Translations under genes and position numbers: made by a program
Shown: piece by piece, positions 17,043 to 25,662 of the stretch
Layout: every line of letters begins with the position of its first letter
How positions within the stretch are numbered: the first letter of the stretch is position 1
Notes under the pieces: generated by a model
Told to the model about the DNA's origin: nothing
The model's database searches: none
The model's input: only the letters and a program-made list of their open reading frames with translations
NCBI RefSeq assembly: GCF_001307035.1
Contig: NZ_LKIU01000004.1
Location: 174,089 to 238,088 of the forward strand
From: Arthrobacter sp. Edens01
GTDB taxonomy: Bacteria > Actinomycetota > Actinomycetes > Actinomycetales > Micrococcaceae
Length of the DNA: 64,000 nucleotides
Direction: 5' to 3'

Positions 17043-17885
17043 ATGAACAGAAATCAGTTTCTGCAGCCCGGCAGTGCCTACGCGCCCTCGGGCTCTGAGC
17101 CCCGGCCGGGCAGGGCCCTGGCCGTCGGCGCCCTTTCCGTGGCCCTGGCGGGTCTGGTCAGCTGCTGGATTCCATTCCTAAACGTATTTGCTTTCGCCAC
17201 CGCGTTGGTCGCCGTCGGACTTGCGGTCGCGGCGCTGGTAAAGGGCGGGACCCATCCACGCGCGCCCCGGGTGCTCTCGGTAGTCTCCATCGCCCTTGCC
17301 GTGCTGTCCGTCGTCCTGGCCTGGGCAGTGAATTCGTGGGTGATAAACGCCTGGAATAACGCGGACGGTTCGCCGAAATCCCTGCAGGAATCGGCGCCCT
17401 GGGCGCCGGATGCCAACGGAAGACCGGGCGATTATTCGTATGACCTGCCGGAAACGATGCTCGAGGATATCTACGCGCAGCCAGTAGCAGCGGCCGGTGA
17501 GACGGCCCGGGTCGGGATATACGCCGTGACGCTCACGGAGGTAGAACGCGATGCGACGGCCAGGGTCCAGCAGCACGATCCGTCCGCCGGAACTCCCCGG
17601 CATCAGTACGTCCTGCTTGAGTTTGGCGTCCATCATGACGGCGAGGGCGCCACTGAACTTTCCGCTGACATGCTTCCCGAGTTCATTGGCGCCGACGGGC
17701 GCTGGTACAGCCACCTGAACTGCTCTGCTAACCTTGCCGGTCCGGGCCGGCCCCTGCTGGCGCCGGGGGAGACCGGCACCTACCAAACCTGCTTCGACGT
17801 TCCTCCGGAGGCGTTCGGGGCGGACAGCCGGGTAAGCCTGCGTACGCGGAGCACCCTGGAGACGGTTTACTGGCAGCTTCCCTGA
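17043..17885 (+). CDS. DUF4190/DUF4352-like membrane protein, paralogue 4
   Basis: A 280-residue paralogue with only a short head (about 20 residues), a membrane hairpin (GRALAVGALSVALAGLVSCW and on), a third segment, and the C-terminal domain with Cys in HLNCSANLA and YQTCFDVP. GAGGGGG precedes the ATG. It is 55 bp after paralogue 3 and probably co-transcribed. Loss of the repetitive head while keeping the Cys pair suggests that the extracytoplasmic domain is the selected part. Confidence 0.82.
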   Translation: MNRNQFLQPGSAYAPSGSEPRPGRALAVGALSVALAGLVSCWIPFLNVFAFATALVAVGLAVAALVKGGTHPRAPRVLSVVSIALAVLSVVLAWAVNSWVINAWNNADGSPKSLQESAPWAPDANGRPGDYSYDLPETMLEDIYAQPVAAAGETARVGIYAVTLTEVERDATARVQQHDPSAGTPRHQYVLLEFGVHHDGEGATELSADMLPEFIGADGRWYSHLNCSANLAGPGRPLLAPGETGTYQTCFDVPPEAFGADSRVSLRTRSTLETVYWQLP

Positions 17886-17990
17886 GCAACAACCTGACTG
17901 GATGCCACGCCGCACGGGTGCCTGGCGCCGTGTTCCACGCCCGGCGGTTGACGGCGCTCTGTCACGTCGGACGAAGGGCAAACGGACCGC

Positions 17991-18527
17991 TCAGGCTTGC
18001 TGGGCAGCCCATTCCGCAACCCGGCGTGCGCTTTCCTCCTCGGACAGGTCTTCTACCCGGGTCATGATGGACCAGCGGATGCCGAACGGGTCCCGGATGC
18101 TGGCGAACCTGTCCCCGGAGACGAACGTCGTGAGCGGCTCCCGAATCACTGCTCCTGCGGCTTCCGCACGCGCCACCACCTGGTCGGCGTCGGAGCAGTA
18201 GAAGCCCAGCGAGTAGCACGCAGTGTCCGGTTCCGGTGGCGGAACCAGTCCGAAGGCCTCGCTGGGCTCACCCAGCTGCAGGTGGCCGGTGCCGAAATCC
18301 AGATCGGCATGGGCTGTTACGCCGTTCATCTCGGTAACGTCTATCACCCTGGCTCCGAACACGTCCTGGTAGAAACGAATTGCCTCCGCCGCTCGCGGGA
18401 CGGAAACGAATGGTGTGAGACTGGTCAGGCCGTGAGGCACGCCGTCGGTGGTGTAGCGGCCGGAGGTACCTTGAAATCGGCTCGCGGTGGGGGTTGGCTG
18501 GGTTGGTTGTTTCTGGGTTGTAGTCAT
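17991..18527 (-). CDS. VOC-family protein (PhnB/glyoxalase-like)
   Basis: The 178-residue product has an unusual polar 30-residue leader and then a complete VOC domain: GLTSLTPFVSVPRAAEAIRF, YQDVFGARVIDVTEMNGVT, ADLDFGTGHLQLGEPSEAF, then SDADQVVARAEAAGAVIREP, and RFASIRDPFGIRWSIMTRVE. The final segment with DPFG is typical of PhnB-like bleomycin/glyoxalase relatives without a confirmed enzyme role. It is divergent from an AraC regulator 79 bp away, which may control it. Confidence 0.85.
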   Translation of the reverse strand: MTTTQKQPTQPTPTASRFQGTSGRYTTDGVPHGLTSLTPFVSVPRAAEAIRFYQDVFGARVIDVTEMNGVTAHADLDFGTGHLQLGEPSEAFGLVPPPEPDTACYSLGFYCSDADQVVARAEAAGAVIREPLTTFVSGDRFASIRDPFGIRWSIMTRVEDLSEEESARRVAEWAAQQA

Positions 18528-18606
18528 GGAATCAGGTTAGGAAGACGGCGGGTCTCCTGGCTTGGAGATTCGCGACAGCTCTAGGGACGGCGTGAAGGGA
18601 GATCCT

Positions 18607-19410
18607 GTGGAGGAACACTGGCGCGGCCCGCTGTATCCGGCCCGGCTGCCCTCGTTCCACCGGGTACCCGCGCCGGCACTGCTGGCGGACCGCTTCCGCT
18701 GGTTCTGGATCCCCGAGTGGGACCTGGCAGCCGGACGGACCTCCCGGCAGGAAGTCCTGCCCTTCCCGGCGCTGAACCTCGTGATCGAGCAGGACGGTGT
18801 GCGGCTGCATGGACCGGCAACGCGCCGTTCCGTCCGTGATCTGCAAGGCACCGGCTGGGCCTTCGGACTGCTGCTGCGCCCGGCGGCGGTTCCGTTCCTG
18901 TGTCCGGATCCCGCAGCGCTGAAGGATGCCAGCACCGCACTGGAGCTGCCGGGGCTGCGGATGCCCGTCACCGCCGCGATGGAGTCAAAGGCGAACGACG
19001 ACGGCGGCGCCCGCCGAGCAGCGGCTGTTGCGGCGGCGTCGGCCTGGGCGGAAACCGCCTTGCCCACATCTCCACCGGAGAGCCTGCTGGCCAACCGCTT
19101 TGAGGACTTGATCGAGGCGGATCCATCCCTCACGCGCGTGGACCAGGCCGCTGACCTGCTGGGAGTTTCGGTACGCAGCCTGCAGCGGATTGCCCGGAAG
19201 CATGTGGGCCTGCCGCCGCTGGCGATGATCCGCCGCTACCGGCTGCAGGAGGCGGCCGATCGGCTGCGCACCGATCCGGACTTGGGGATTGCCGACGTCG
19301 CTGCCGAGCTGGGCTACGCCGACCACGCCCATCTAACGGATGTGTTCCGCGAGGTGCTGGGGTTTACGCCCAGCGGATACCGGCGGGAAGCGGCGTCGGA
19401 CGGGGATTAG
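18607..19410 (+). CDS. AraC-family transcriptional regulator
   Basis: A 267-residue protein with an N-terminal DUF6597-like sensor part (HRVPAPALLADRFRWFWIPEW) and a C-terminal two-HTH AraC domain: VDQAADLLGVSVRSLQRIAR and GIADVAAELGYADHAHLTDV, ending FTPSGYRR. GAAGGGAG five bases before the GTG at 18607 sets the start; the longer TTG-initiated form lacks a ribosome site. Divergent from the VOC gene, its most likely target. Confidence 0.86.
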   Translation: MEEHWRGPLYPARLPSFHRVPAPALLADRFRWFWIPEWDLAAGRTSRQEVLPFPALNLVIEQDGVRLHGPATRRSVRDLQGTGWAFGLLLRPAAVPFLCPDPAALKDASTALELPGLRMPVTAAMESKANDDGGARRAAAVAAASAWAETALPTSPPESLLANRFEDLIEADPSLTRVDQAADLLGVSVRSLQRIARKHVGLPPLAMIRRYRLQEAADRLRTDPDLGIADVAAELGYADHAHLTDVFREVLGFTPSGYRREAASDGD

Positions 19411-19438
19411 GGCCCGTCCGATACAGCCCGGCACAGCG

Positions 19439-20323
19439 TCAGCCCTTCATCGCCCCGCTGATCGCGAAGCTGCCGCCCATGGCACGGGTGGCGATGTACA
19501 GGACGATGACCGGCAGCGAGTAGAGGATGGAGAACGCCGCCAGCTCGCCGTAGGCCACCCCGCCGTACTGGTCGAAGAACCGGAAGATGCTCACGGAGGC
19601 CGGCTGCTTGCTTTCGGCAAAGAGCAGGATGAACGGAACGAAGAAGTTGCCCCAGCCTTCCAAGAACACGAAGATGAACACCACGGCCAGTCCGGGACGC
19701 ATCAGCGGCAGCACCACGTAGAACAGTGCCTTCATGGATGAGGCACCGTCGATCCAGGCCGCTTCCTCCAGACTCACCGGGACCGAGTCCATGAAGTTCT
19801 TCGTCATCCAGATGGCGATCGGCAGGAACGTGGCACCCATAAAGAAGATGGTGCCGCCGAGCGAATCGAGCAGGTTCAGCTGCACGAACAGGCTGTACAC
19901 CGGAACCATGATGGCTGTGATCGGCAGGCAGGTGCCGAACAGCACCGTGTACATAAAGGGGCGCTTGAAGCGCAGCTGGTAGCGGGACAGGGGATAGGCC
20001 GCCAGCACCGCCGCCGTCACGGTGACCAGCGCGGAACCGGTTGCCAGCAGGAAACTGTTCAGCAGCGGAAGAAAGGTCTGCTGCGCATTCAGAATCGCGC
20101 CGAAGTTATCCAGCGTCAGGGTCGACGGTGCGGTGAGTTCGTAGGTCGCATCGGCGTTTAGCGACGCGGATACCAGCCAGGCCAGCGGCAGCACGAAACA
20201 CGCAGCGAAGAGCAGCAGCACCACGTTGGACACCCGTCCTGCCTTCCGGCGGTGCGCGGGTGTGCGGTGGCTGTGCGCGGTCCGGCCGGTGGACGGCAGG
20301 GAGGGGGCAGCGACGTCGGCCAT
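19439..20323 (-). CDS. CUT1 ABC sugar transporter permease (MalG type)
   Basis: A 294-residue, six-span inner-membrane permease. The ATPase-coupling EAA loop is visible as SLEEAAWIDGASSMKALFYVVLPLMRPG. The N-terminal FAACFVLPLAWLVSASL and C-terminal MGGSFAISGAMKG are characteristic of MalG-type partners. GGAAGGA precedes the ATG; the gene starts 3 bp after the MalF-type gene. The substrate is an unidentified carbohydrate. Confidence 0.92.
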   Translation of the reverse strand: MADVAAPSLPSTGRTAHSHRTPAHRRKAGRVSNVVLLLFAACFVLPLAWLVSASLNADATYELTAPSTLTLDNFGAILNAQQTFLPLLNSFLLATGSALVTVTAAVLAAYPLSRYQLRFKRPFMYTVLFGTCLPITAIMVPVYSLFVQLNLLDSLGGTIFFMGATFLPIAIWMTKNFMDSVPVSLEEAAWIDGASSMKALFYVVLPLMRPGLAVVFIFVFLEGWGNFFVPFILLFAESKQPASVSIFRFFDQYGGVAYGELAAFSILYSLPVIVLYIATRAMGGSFAISGAMKG

Positions 20324-20326
20324 TGC

Positions 20327-21274
20327 CTAGTCCTTCCTTTCCCGCAGCATGCGGATGTAGGCAATGGAGAAGACCGCGCCAATGAGCAGCATGACGACGG
20401 CGATGGCCGTTCCGTAGCCAATGTCGCCGAACTGGAAGGCCTGCTCGTACGCCATGATCGGCAGGGTGGTGCTCGCGTTCAGCGGCCCGCCGCGGGTAAC
20501 GACGAAGATCAGCGTGAACGTGCCCAGGGTCAGGAGCGTGATCAGCATCAGGTTGGTGGCGATGCTGCGCCTGATCATCGGCAGCGTGATGAAGCGCAGG
20601 CGCGCAAAACCCCCGGCGCCGTCGATGGTGGCGGACTCGGTGACTTCCGGCGGAACGTCGTTCAGGGCTGCCTGGTAGTTCATCATCGAGAAGGCCGTGC
20701 CGCGCCAGATGTTCGCCAGGATGAGGGCGAACATGGGGTGTTCGTACAGCCAGTCCACCGCAGGCAGCCCGGCCAGCCCGGTGAGCTGGTTGAGCATCCC
20801 GTCGCGGAAGAAGAACGCGTAGGTGATGAAGGCGGCAACGATTTCCGGCAGCACCCACGCTGCCACCACGCAGGTTCCGACGACGGCGGCCACTGCGCGG
20901 TTGGCACGCTGCATGAGCAGGGCCAGCCCAAGCCCCAGGCAGTTCTGCCCGATCACAGCCGAGCAGAACACAAAAAGAAACGTCAGCCACAGGGACTGCG
21001 GGAAGAGTGGATCGGCGAGCAGGCTGCGGTAGTTCTCCAGGCCGATCCATTCCGGGTTGCGGGCGCTGGCGCCGGTGAGCCCGGTGTCGGTGAAGGAACC
21101 GTAGAAGGCCCACAGGATCGGCCCGCCCAGGAACACCAGCAGAAGTACGACGGCGGGGGCCAGCGGGAGGAGCCGGCCCGCCTTGCGGACCCGGTTGCGC
21201 GGGACCCGGGGGCCGGCTGGAGCTGCCCGGTCCTCCGTGGGGGAGGACCGGGGCCCGGCAGAGGTGGACACCAC
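20327..21274 (-). CDS. CUT1 ABC sugar transporter permease (MalF type)
   Basis: A 315-residue permease with the first span at LAPAVVLLLVFLGGPILWAF, an EAA loop VTESATIDGAGGFARLRFITLPMIRR, and the final pair of spans ending IAYIRMLRERKD. The start is GTG at 21274 or the adjacent GTG at 21271, a few bases after the binding-protein stop, so translation is probably coupled. Together with its neighbours it forms an importer lacking its own ATPase. Confidence 0.9.
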   Translation of the reverse strand: MVSTSAGPRSSPTEDRAAPAGPRVPRNRVRKAGRLLPLAPAVVLLLVFLGGPILWAFYGSFTDTGLTGASARNPEWIGLENYRSLLADPLFPQSLWLTFLFVFCSAVIGQNCLGLGLALLMQRANRAVAAVVGTCVVAAWVLPEIVAAFITYAFFFRDGMLNQLTGLAGLPAVDWLYEHPMFALILANIWRGTAFSMMNYQAALNDVPPEVTESATIDGAGGFARLRFITLPMIRRSIATNLMLITLLTLGTFTLIFVVTRGGPLNASTTLPIMAYEQAFQFGDIGYGTAIAVVMLLIGAVFSIAYIRMLRERKD

Positions 21275-21278
21275 CGGG

Positions 21279-22610
21279 CTACTTCTCGACGACGTTCTCT
21301 TCGCCGACGATCTTCAGCAGGGTTTCGTCGTAGGTTTTGGCGGCTTCCTCGGGAGACTTGCCGCCAGCCACGACTTCCTGGGTTGCGGTGAGGACGGCGG
21401 TGTCGATCTCGGCGAAGTCTGCCGTGGCCGGACGGTAGTTGCTGACGTCCAGGACCTCGGTGACCTCGGCGGCGAACGGGTTCATCTCCTGGTATTCGGC
21501 TGCCTCGGCCACATCGGTGCGGACGGCGATCTTGGATGCGTCAACGGTGTACGCGAGGGAGTTCTCGTAGTCCATGGCGGTCTTGACGAAGTCCACGGCC
21601 AGCTCCGGGTTCTCCGTGCCGGCACCGACGGCCAGGGTCCAGCCGCCGGACATGCTCACGGCGCCGGGTTCCTGTCCGTCCTGGGTGGGGAACGGCGTCG
21701 TTGCCATGACCTCGCTGTACTCGGGCCATTCGTAGTCGGCTCCTTCCTGCCAGAACTGCGGTGCGTAGGAACCTTCAACCGTGGCGCCCATCTGGTCCTG
21801 CGGCAGCATTTCGCCCACGATCTTCTGCCAGACGTTCGGGTCCAGCGCCTCGGCCGGTGTGACGGCTAGTTCTTCGTCGTAGATGGTCTTGAGGAAGGCC
21901 AGCGAGTCGGTGAAGCCCTGCGACCCGGTCACCCACTTCTGCTCGTCCTCGTCATAGAGGGTGCCGTCCTCGGTGCCGTAGAGAAGTTCGTAGAAGCTCT
22001 GCATGGTTCCGGCGTACATGCTGAACGGGACCACCTCGGGATTGGCGGCCTTGACCGTGCGGGCCATCGTGAGCAGGTCATCCCACGTTTCGGGCTGCCA
22101 GGGCAGCTCGATGCCTGCTTCGCCCAGCACGTTCTGGTTGTACCAAATGACCCGGGTGTCCGTTTCAAGCGGCACTGCGTAGGTCCCGCCGTCGTCGCCC
22201 AACCCTGCCTGCTTGGCTGTCTCATTGAAGGTGTCCCAGTCCTCCCAGTCCGCCAGGTAATCGTCGAGCTGCAGGACGTAGCCGGCGTCGACGTCGGCGC
22301 GGAGCTTGAAGGAATCCTCCACGAACACGTCCGGAGCCGTGTCAGGGGAACGCTGGGAGAGTGCGAGTTTGGTGGCGTAGTCCTCGTCATTGCCCTCGAT
22401 CGGAGCGAGCTCCACCGTGACGCCGTCGTTCGCCGCCTCGAACTGCTCCTTGGTGTTCTGCATCAGCTGCTCGAGTACCGGGTCGGCCTTTTTGTAGGCG
22501 ATGCGCAGGGTCTGTGTGTCCCCGTCACCGCCCGAGCTGTCTCCCGCACAGCCGCTGAGCACAAGCCCGATGGCCGCGGCCCCCATGAGTGTTTTGGCTA
22601 TCGAGCGCAT
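21279..22610 (-). CDS. CUT1 ABC transporter substrate-binding lipoprotein
   Basis: A 443-residue lipoprotein: signal MRSIAKTLMGAAAIGLVL with lipobox LSGC, then a type 1 extracellular binding fold with WYNQNVLGEAGIELPWQPET and MSGGWTLAVGAGTENPELA, both landmarks of family-1 sugar-binding proteins. AAGGAG lies five bases before the ATG at 22610. It is the first gene of the importer operon, downstream of a recognisable promoter. The sugar is unknown. Confidence 0.92.
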   Translation of the reverse strand: MRSIAKTLMGAAAIGLVLSGCAGDSSGGDGDTQTLRIAYKKADPVLEQLMQNTKEQFEAANDGVTVELAPIEGNDEDYATKLALSQRSPDTAPDVFVEDSFKLRADVDAGYVLQLDDYLADWEDWDTFNETAKQAGLGDDGGTYAVPLETDTRVIWYNQNVLGEAGIELPWQPETWDDLLTMARTVKAANPEVVPFSMYAGTMQSFYELLYGTEDGTLYDEDEQKWVTGSQGFTDSLAFLKTIYDEELAVTPAEALDPNVWQKIVGEMLPQDQMGATVEGSYAPQFWQEGADYEWPEYSEVMATTPFPTQDGQEPGAVSMSGGWTLAVGAGTENPELAVDFVKTAMDYENSLAYTVDASKIAVRTDVAEAAEYQEMNPFAAEVTEVLDVSNYRPATADFAEIDTAVLTATQEVVAGGKSPEEAAKTYDETLLKIVGEENVVEK

Positions 22611-22666
22611 GGTTCTCCTTTGATCCACGACTTTCCCGGCGGGCGCCAGCGGCCCGAAGTGACCTG

Positions 22667-22695
22667 AGGTTAGTCCTGCGGCGCCAGTAACTCAA
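22667..22695 (-). promoter_or_regulatory. Promoter of the CUT1 importer operon
   Basis: On the minus strand TTGAGT (22695-22690), 17 bases, then TAACCT (22672-22667), giving a start near 22660 and a leader of about 50 nt. An inverted repeat AGAAAT-aac-ATTTCT (22728-22742) lies just upstream of the -35 element and may bind a regulator. Confidence 0.55.
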
Positions 22696-22764
22696 CGGTG
22701 CTGGTGATACAGAAGGGGTCTTTGGGGAGAAATAACATTTCTTGCGGAAATAGATGATTAACCT

Positions 22765-22800
22765 GAAAACGGCCCGCTCCGTTGGGGCGGAGCGGGCCAT
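22765..22800 (-). terminator. Terminator of the rhodanese gene
   Basis: A perfect 11-bp stem GGCCCGCTCCG / CGGAGCGGGCC (22771-22781, 22788-22798) with a short loop; on the minus strand it is followed by GTTTTC. Confidence 0.8.
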
Positions 22801-22836
22801 TCCTGCAGGTCAGAGGCTTGTTTGGAGATGCGCGAA

Positions 22837-23427
22837 CTAGCGGTCGAGGTTGGCCTGGATCTCTTCCCACGACGGCTCGGAAGCGCCCTGGTTCCAGGGC
22901 AGGTACGCCAGCGCCTTGCCCATGGCGCACGTGTTGGAAAGGGCTGAGAAGACCAGTCCGCCGCTGATGCCGCCGGCCAGGACCCGGAACTTCGGCGAGG
23001 CGATGCGTCCGGCGAGCAGGCCGAGTCCCACCAGGCTTCCTGCGGCGAAGCGCACCTGGCGCTCCATGTCCCAGACCTGCCGGCCGCGGACCACGGAACC
23101 GCCGGCCTTCTCGACGTCGTCCACACTTTCGGTGAGCACCTGCCCGCCCTGCAGGCCCGCTGCAGCGAGGCGTTCGTGCGCCTGCTTTGCCCGGACGCCG
23201 GACTGGCAGAGAAGCACGACGCCGTCATCCAGCCGGGCGGCCAGCTCAACGGTGTGCGCGGAGAGCAGAGGCAGGGGAATGTTGTGGGAGCCCGCGATGT
23301 GCACGGACTCGAACTCGGCCGGGTTGCGGACGTCGATGACGGTGAGGTTCGGATTCTCCTCAAGCAGGGACTTCAGGGTGACGGCGTCGATGGTCTTGGT
23401 GGTCTCTGCGGTGGCAGCGGGTGACAT
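22837..23427 (-). CDS. Rhodanese-like sulfurtransferase with DUF2892 tail
   Basis: A 196-residue protein: rhodanese domain (residues ~10-110) with the persulfide Cys in VVLLCQSGVRAKQAHERL, then a C-terminal DUF2892/YgaP-type segment (MERQVRFAAGSLVGLGLLAG, LAGGISGGLVFSALSNTCAMG) that forms two short membrane helices. This is the YgaP architecture, a membrane-anchored thiosulfate sulfurtransferase. The ATG at 23427 follows GAAGGA; the longer frame upstream lacks support. Confidence 0.9.
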   Translation of the reverse strand: MSPAATAETTKTIDAVTLKSLLEENPNLTVIDVRNPAEFESVHIAGSHNIPLPLLSAHTVELAARLDDGVVLLCQSGVRAKQAHERLAAAGLQGGQVLTESVDDVEKAGGSVVRGRQVWDMERQVRFAAGSLVGLGLLAGRIASPKFRVLAGGISGGLVFSALSNTCAMGKALAYLPWNQGASEPSWEEIQANLDR

Positions 23428-23491
23428 TCGGTTCCTTCGGTTGGAGTGGCCGGAGCGAAGCACCAACCCTATGGCCCGAATCTGGGAGAAG

Positions 23492-24106
23492 TCAGGGGAT
23501 GTTACGGCGTGTGGCCGGTGCGTCATGCCGCGGCCGCAGTCCACGCTCTTTTCGGATCCTGTCCGAGCGCCGAATGCTTGGAAGGAGGGCCAGTGCCATG
23601 ACCAGCGGCACGGCGACCATGATCAGCCTCAGCGGGATGATGACCGGATCCAGGGCATAAAGCAGGGAGGCAGTGGGACTGACCACCTCGTCGATGACCA
23701 CCCAGACCAGCACCTCGACGTGGAGCACACCTGGGAACACGGCCGCTGCGGTCAACGCCGCACCCCAGCGCCGGGATCGTTTGGACGGTTCAACCACCGC
23801 GGTTTGGGTTGCCGCGAAGAGCGCACCGCCTAACAGCAGGGGCGCGAGGCCCCATACGAGGGCGAATCCCAAGCCGAGCAGCACCGTCCCGACGTCGTAG
23901 ATCGGGTCCCGGGAATCATTGAACAGGTAGATGACCAGGCCAGCGGCGATCAGCCCCAGAGGAACGTAGATTGCCAACAAAACCAGAAAGGTGGTCCGGG
24001 AGTTCCGCTTGTGGAGTTTCTTGAATTCCGCCTCCGCCATATTCCAGCGGCGGTCATCGACCGGTGTCCGGTGCGGTCCCATCCCGCTTCCACCCAGTAG
24101 CGCCAT
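23492..24106 (-). CDS. Multi-span membrane protein of unknown function
   Basis: A 204-residue protein with about four hydrophobic spans (TTFLVLLAIYVPLGLIAAGL, GTVLLGLGFALVWGLAPLLL, a segment around LTAAAVFPGVLHVEVLVWVV, and LRLIMVAVPLVMALALLP) and a basic C-terminal tail (RRSDRIRKERGLRPRH). No family was recognised. Start is uncertain: ATG at 24106 lacks a clear ribosome site, and an internal ATG before AEAEFKKL (about 24040) is an alternative. Confidence 0.6.
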   Translation of the reverse strand: MALLGGSGMGPHRTPVDDRRWNMAEAEFKKLHKRNSRTTFLVLLAIYVPLGLIAAGLVIYLFNDSRDPIYDVGTVLLGLGFALVWGLAPLLLGGALFAATQTAVVEPSKRSRRWGAALTAAAVFPGVLHVEVLVWVVIDEVVSPTASLLYALDPVIIPLRLIMVAVPLVMALALLPSIRRSDRIRKERGLRPRHDAPATRRNIP

Positions 24107-24167
24107 CTGCCCAAACCCCCCGTCGTCCCGTCGGCAGCAACGATACCTGGGGTGCTGTGGTTCGCTT

Positions 24168-24851
24168 CTAGCCAGGGTCGGCCAAGACCGCGTAGACCAC
24201 GTAGTTGTCCTGCCAGAGTCCGGTGGTGCTGTCGAACCCGTCGCAGGTGATCAGGCGGAGTTCAGGACCCGGTGTGTTTCCGTAAACCTCATCAGTAGGG
24301 AACATGTCCTTGGCGTATTGCTCGCCCCGAACGACGACGAATACAGATTCTGTCCCGTCTTCGCGCTCTACTGCTATGTGGTCTCCCGGTACCAGGCTGC
24401 GAAGCCGGGCGAAGACTCCCGGGCCGCCGTCGTTGGCATTGACGTGGCCCAGCAGGATGGCCGGACCGGGTTTACCAGGAGCGGGTGAACCCGTGTACCA
24501 ACCGGCGGGGGATCCGGGAGATGCCGGAGGCACTTCAAGGGTTCCATCCGGCAGTAGCCCGAGCTCCATCAGCTCCGACCTGGTCTGGATTGTGGGCAGG
24601 GAGACGATGCTCGGCGATGCCGGAGCGGCTTCGGCGCCGGGCTGAGCATCTTGCGGAAGTGCGGGGAGCGGACGAAGGGCATCATCAGCCGGTCCCTGGG
24701 CCGGGATCTGGGGTAGGGCAAAGTAGCGGGGTCCGGCGTCATCGGGTGTGCTCGTATCACCGGCGCCGCCAAGGAGGAACGCCGCGGCGGCGGCCACCAG
24801 AACCATTCGGCTCCGGCGGCCGCTGCCGCGGGATTCTACGTGTCGTCCCAA
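24168..24851 (-). CDS. Class E/F-like sortase
   Basis: A 227-residue protein with an N-terminal membrane anchor (MVLVAAAAAFLLGG), a Pro/Ala linker, and a sortase barrel. The catalytic His is in AILLGHVN (about 136) and the Cys in LRLITCDGFD (about 203). In class F enzymes the catalytic Arg normally lies shortly after (YRDN); here that place reads LWQDN, so the Arg may be missing or supplied elsewhere. The proposed TTG start just after the preceding gene's stop is uncertain. The preceding gene probably encodes its substrate. Confidence 0.8.
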   Translation of the reverse strand: MGRHVESRGSGRRSRMVLVAAAAAFLLGGAGDTSTPDDAGPRYFALPQIPAQGPADDALRPLPALPQDAQPGAEAAPASPSIVSLPTIQTRSELMELGLLPDGTLEVPPASPGSPAGWYTGSPAPGKPGPAILLGHVNANDGGPGVFARLRSLVPGDHIAVEREDGTESVFVVVRGEQYAKDMFPTDEVYGNTPGPELRLITCDGFDSTTGLWQDNYVVYAVLADPG

Positions 24852-24857
24852 CGCAGG

Positions 24858-25274
24858 CTAGGCGTGGTTTCCGGACTTGCGCCGCAGCCCGGCAGCGATG
24901 CCTGCGACGGCGACTACGCCACCAGCGGCGAGGAGAACGCCGGTGGCGTCGGTGCCCTTGTCCGCGGGCGCACCTGTGTTGGCTCCGCCCTTGGGGGTGT
25001 TCCCGATCTGATTGTTGACGGGGGGCACCGTCGTCGTGGTGGGTGATGGAGACGGGGGAACGGGTGACGACGTGGGGCCTTCGCAAGCGACGCCGTCTCC
25101 ATCTCGGTCCAGGCTCGGCTCATAGCCCGGCTGGCCTTCGGCAATGTTGTAAACGCCTTCAGCAGCAGCGGCGTCGCAGTTGGCATACGGCGGAGCCGCG
25201 GCAGCCGGCGAAGCTGCCAGTGCAGTGAAGCCAAATGCGGCCGCAATGGTGAGTCCAGTCAGGGTCTTTTTCAC
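24858..25274 (-). CDS. Excalibur-domain surface protein, likely sortase substrate
   Basis: A 138-residue secreted protein: signal KKTLTGLTIAAAFGFTALA, an Excalibur calcium-binding domain ending PSLDRDGDGVACEG, a Ser/Pro/Thr linker, then a cell-wall-sorting-like end comprising GANTG, a hydrophobic stretch (VLLAAGGVVAVAGIAAGL) and RRKSGNHA. The LPxTG motif is replaced by something like ANTG. A GTG start follows GGAGG. The adjacency to a sortase gene, in the same direction, supports enzyme-substrate pairing. Confidence 0.82.
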   Translation of the reverse strand: MKKTLTGLTIAAAFGFTALAASPAAAAPPYANCDAAAAEGVYNIAEGQPGYEPSLDRDGDGVACEGPTSSPVPPSPSPTTTTVPPVNNQIGNTPKGGANTGAPADKGTDATGVLLAAGGVVAVAGIAAGLRRKSGNHA

Positions 25275-25662
25275 GATCGAACCTCCGGTTCATCGAGTAA
25301 TTAGGACCCGCGACAGAGTACGAAACAGGTATTTTCCCGAGAACCGAAATCGGAGGAATTGACCTGGGCTGACTGCGATTCGTTGGCAGCGCCGATTCTG
25401 CCCGCCAGTACTGAGGGCACCTATTGACAGGAGCCCGAACGAGACCCCCGCATTGCGTTTGGATAACGTTCCGGAAACCCCTTGCCGTGATCCACATCAC
25501 GGGGATATGTTGTGCTCGCCTACAAATTGTCGGTAGGGGTATCGACAGGGGCGCTACAGCGTTGTATCCGCTCGATCCAGCCGTCCGGGTCACAAGGATG
25601 TTTCCCGTAGTCTCGCCGTGCAGTGCCTTGCCGGCGGCAGGATCCTTTTCAAAGGTTCGACC
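25275..25662 (+). promoter_or_regulatory. Intergenic control region of the chvE-mmsA-mmsB operon
   Basis: This 388-bp gap has no gene. It holds the divergent promoters of the Excalibur gene and of the sugar importer, an AACGTT-cored element GGATAACGTTCC (25461-25472) of the kind bound by LacI-family repressors, and a Crp/GlxR-like palindrome (separate entry). Confidence 0.5.
25486..25501. promoter_or_regulatory. Crp/GlxR-like binding site
   Basis: CGTGATCCACATCACG has perfect 6-bp arms and matches the Crp/GlxR layout GTGA-N6-TCAC. It is 160 bp before the sugar-binding-protein gene, which fits cAMP-linked control of sugar uptake. Confidence 0.65.
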
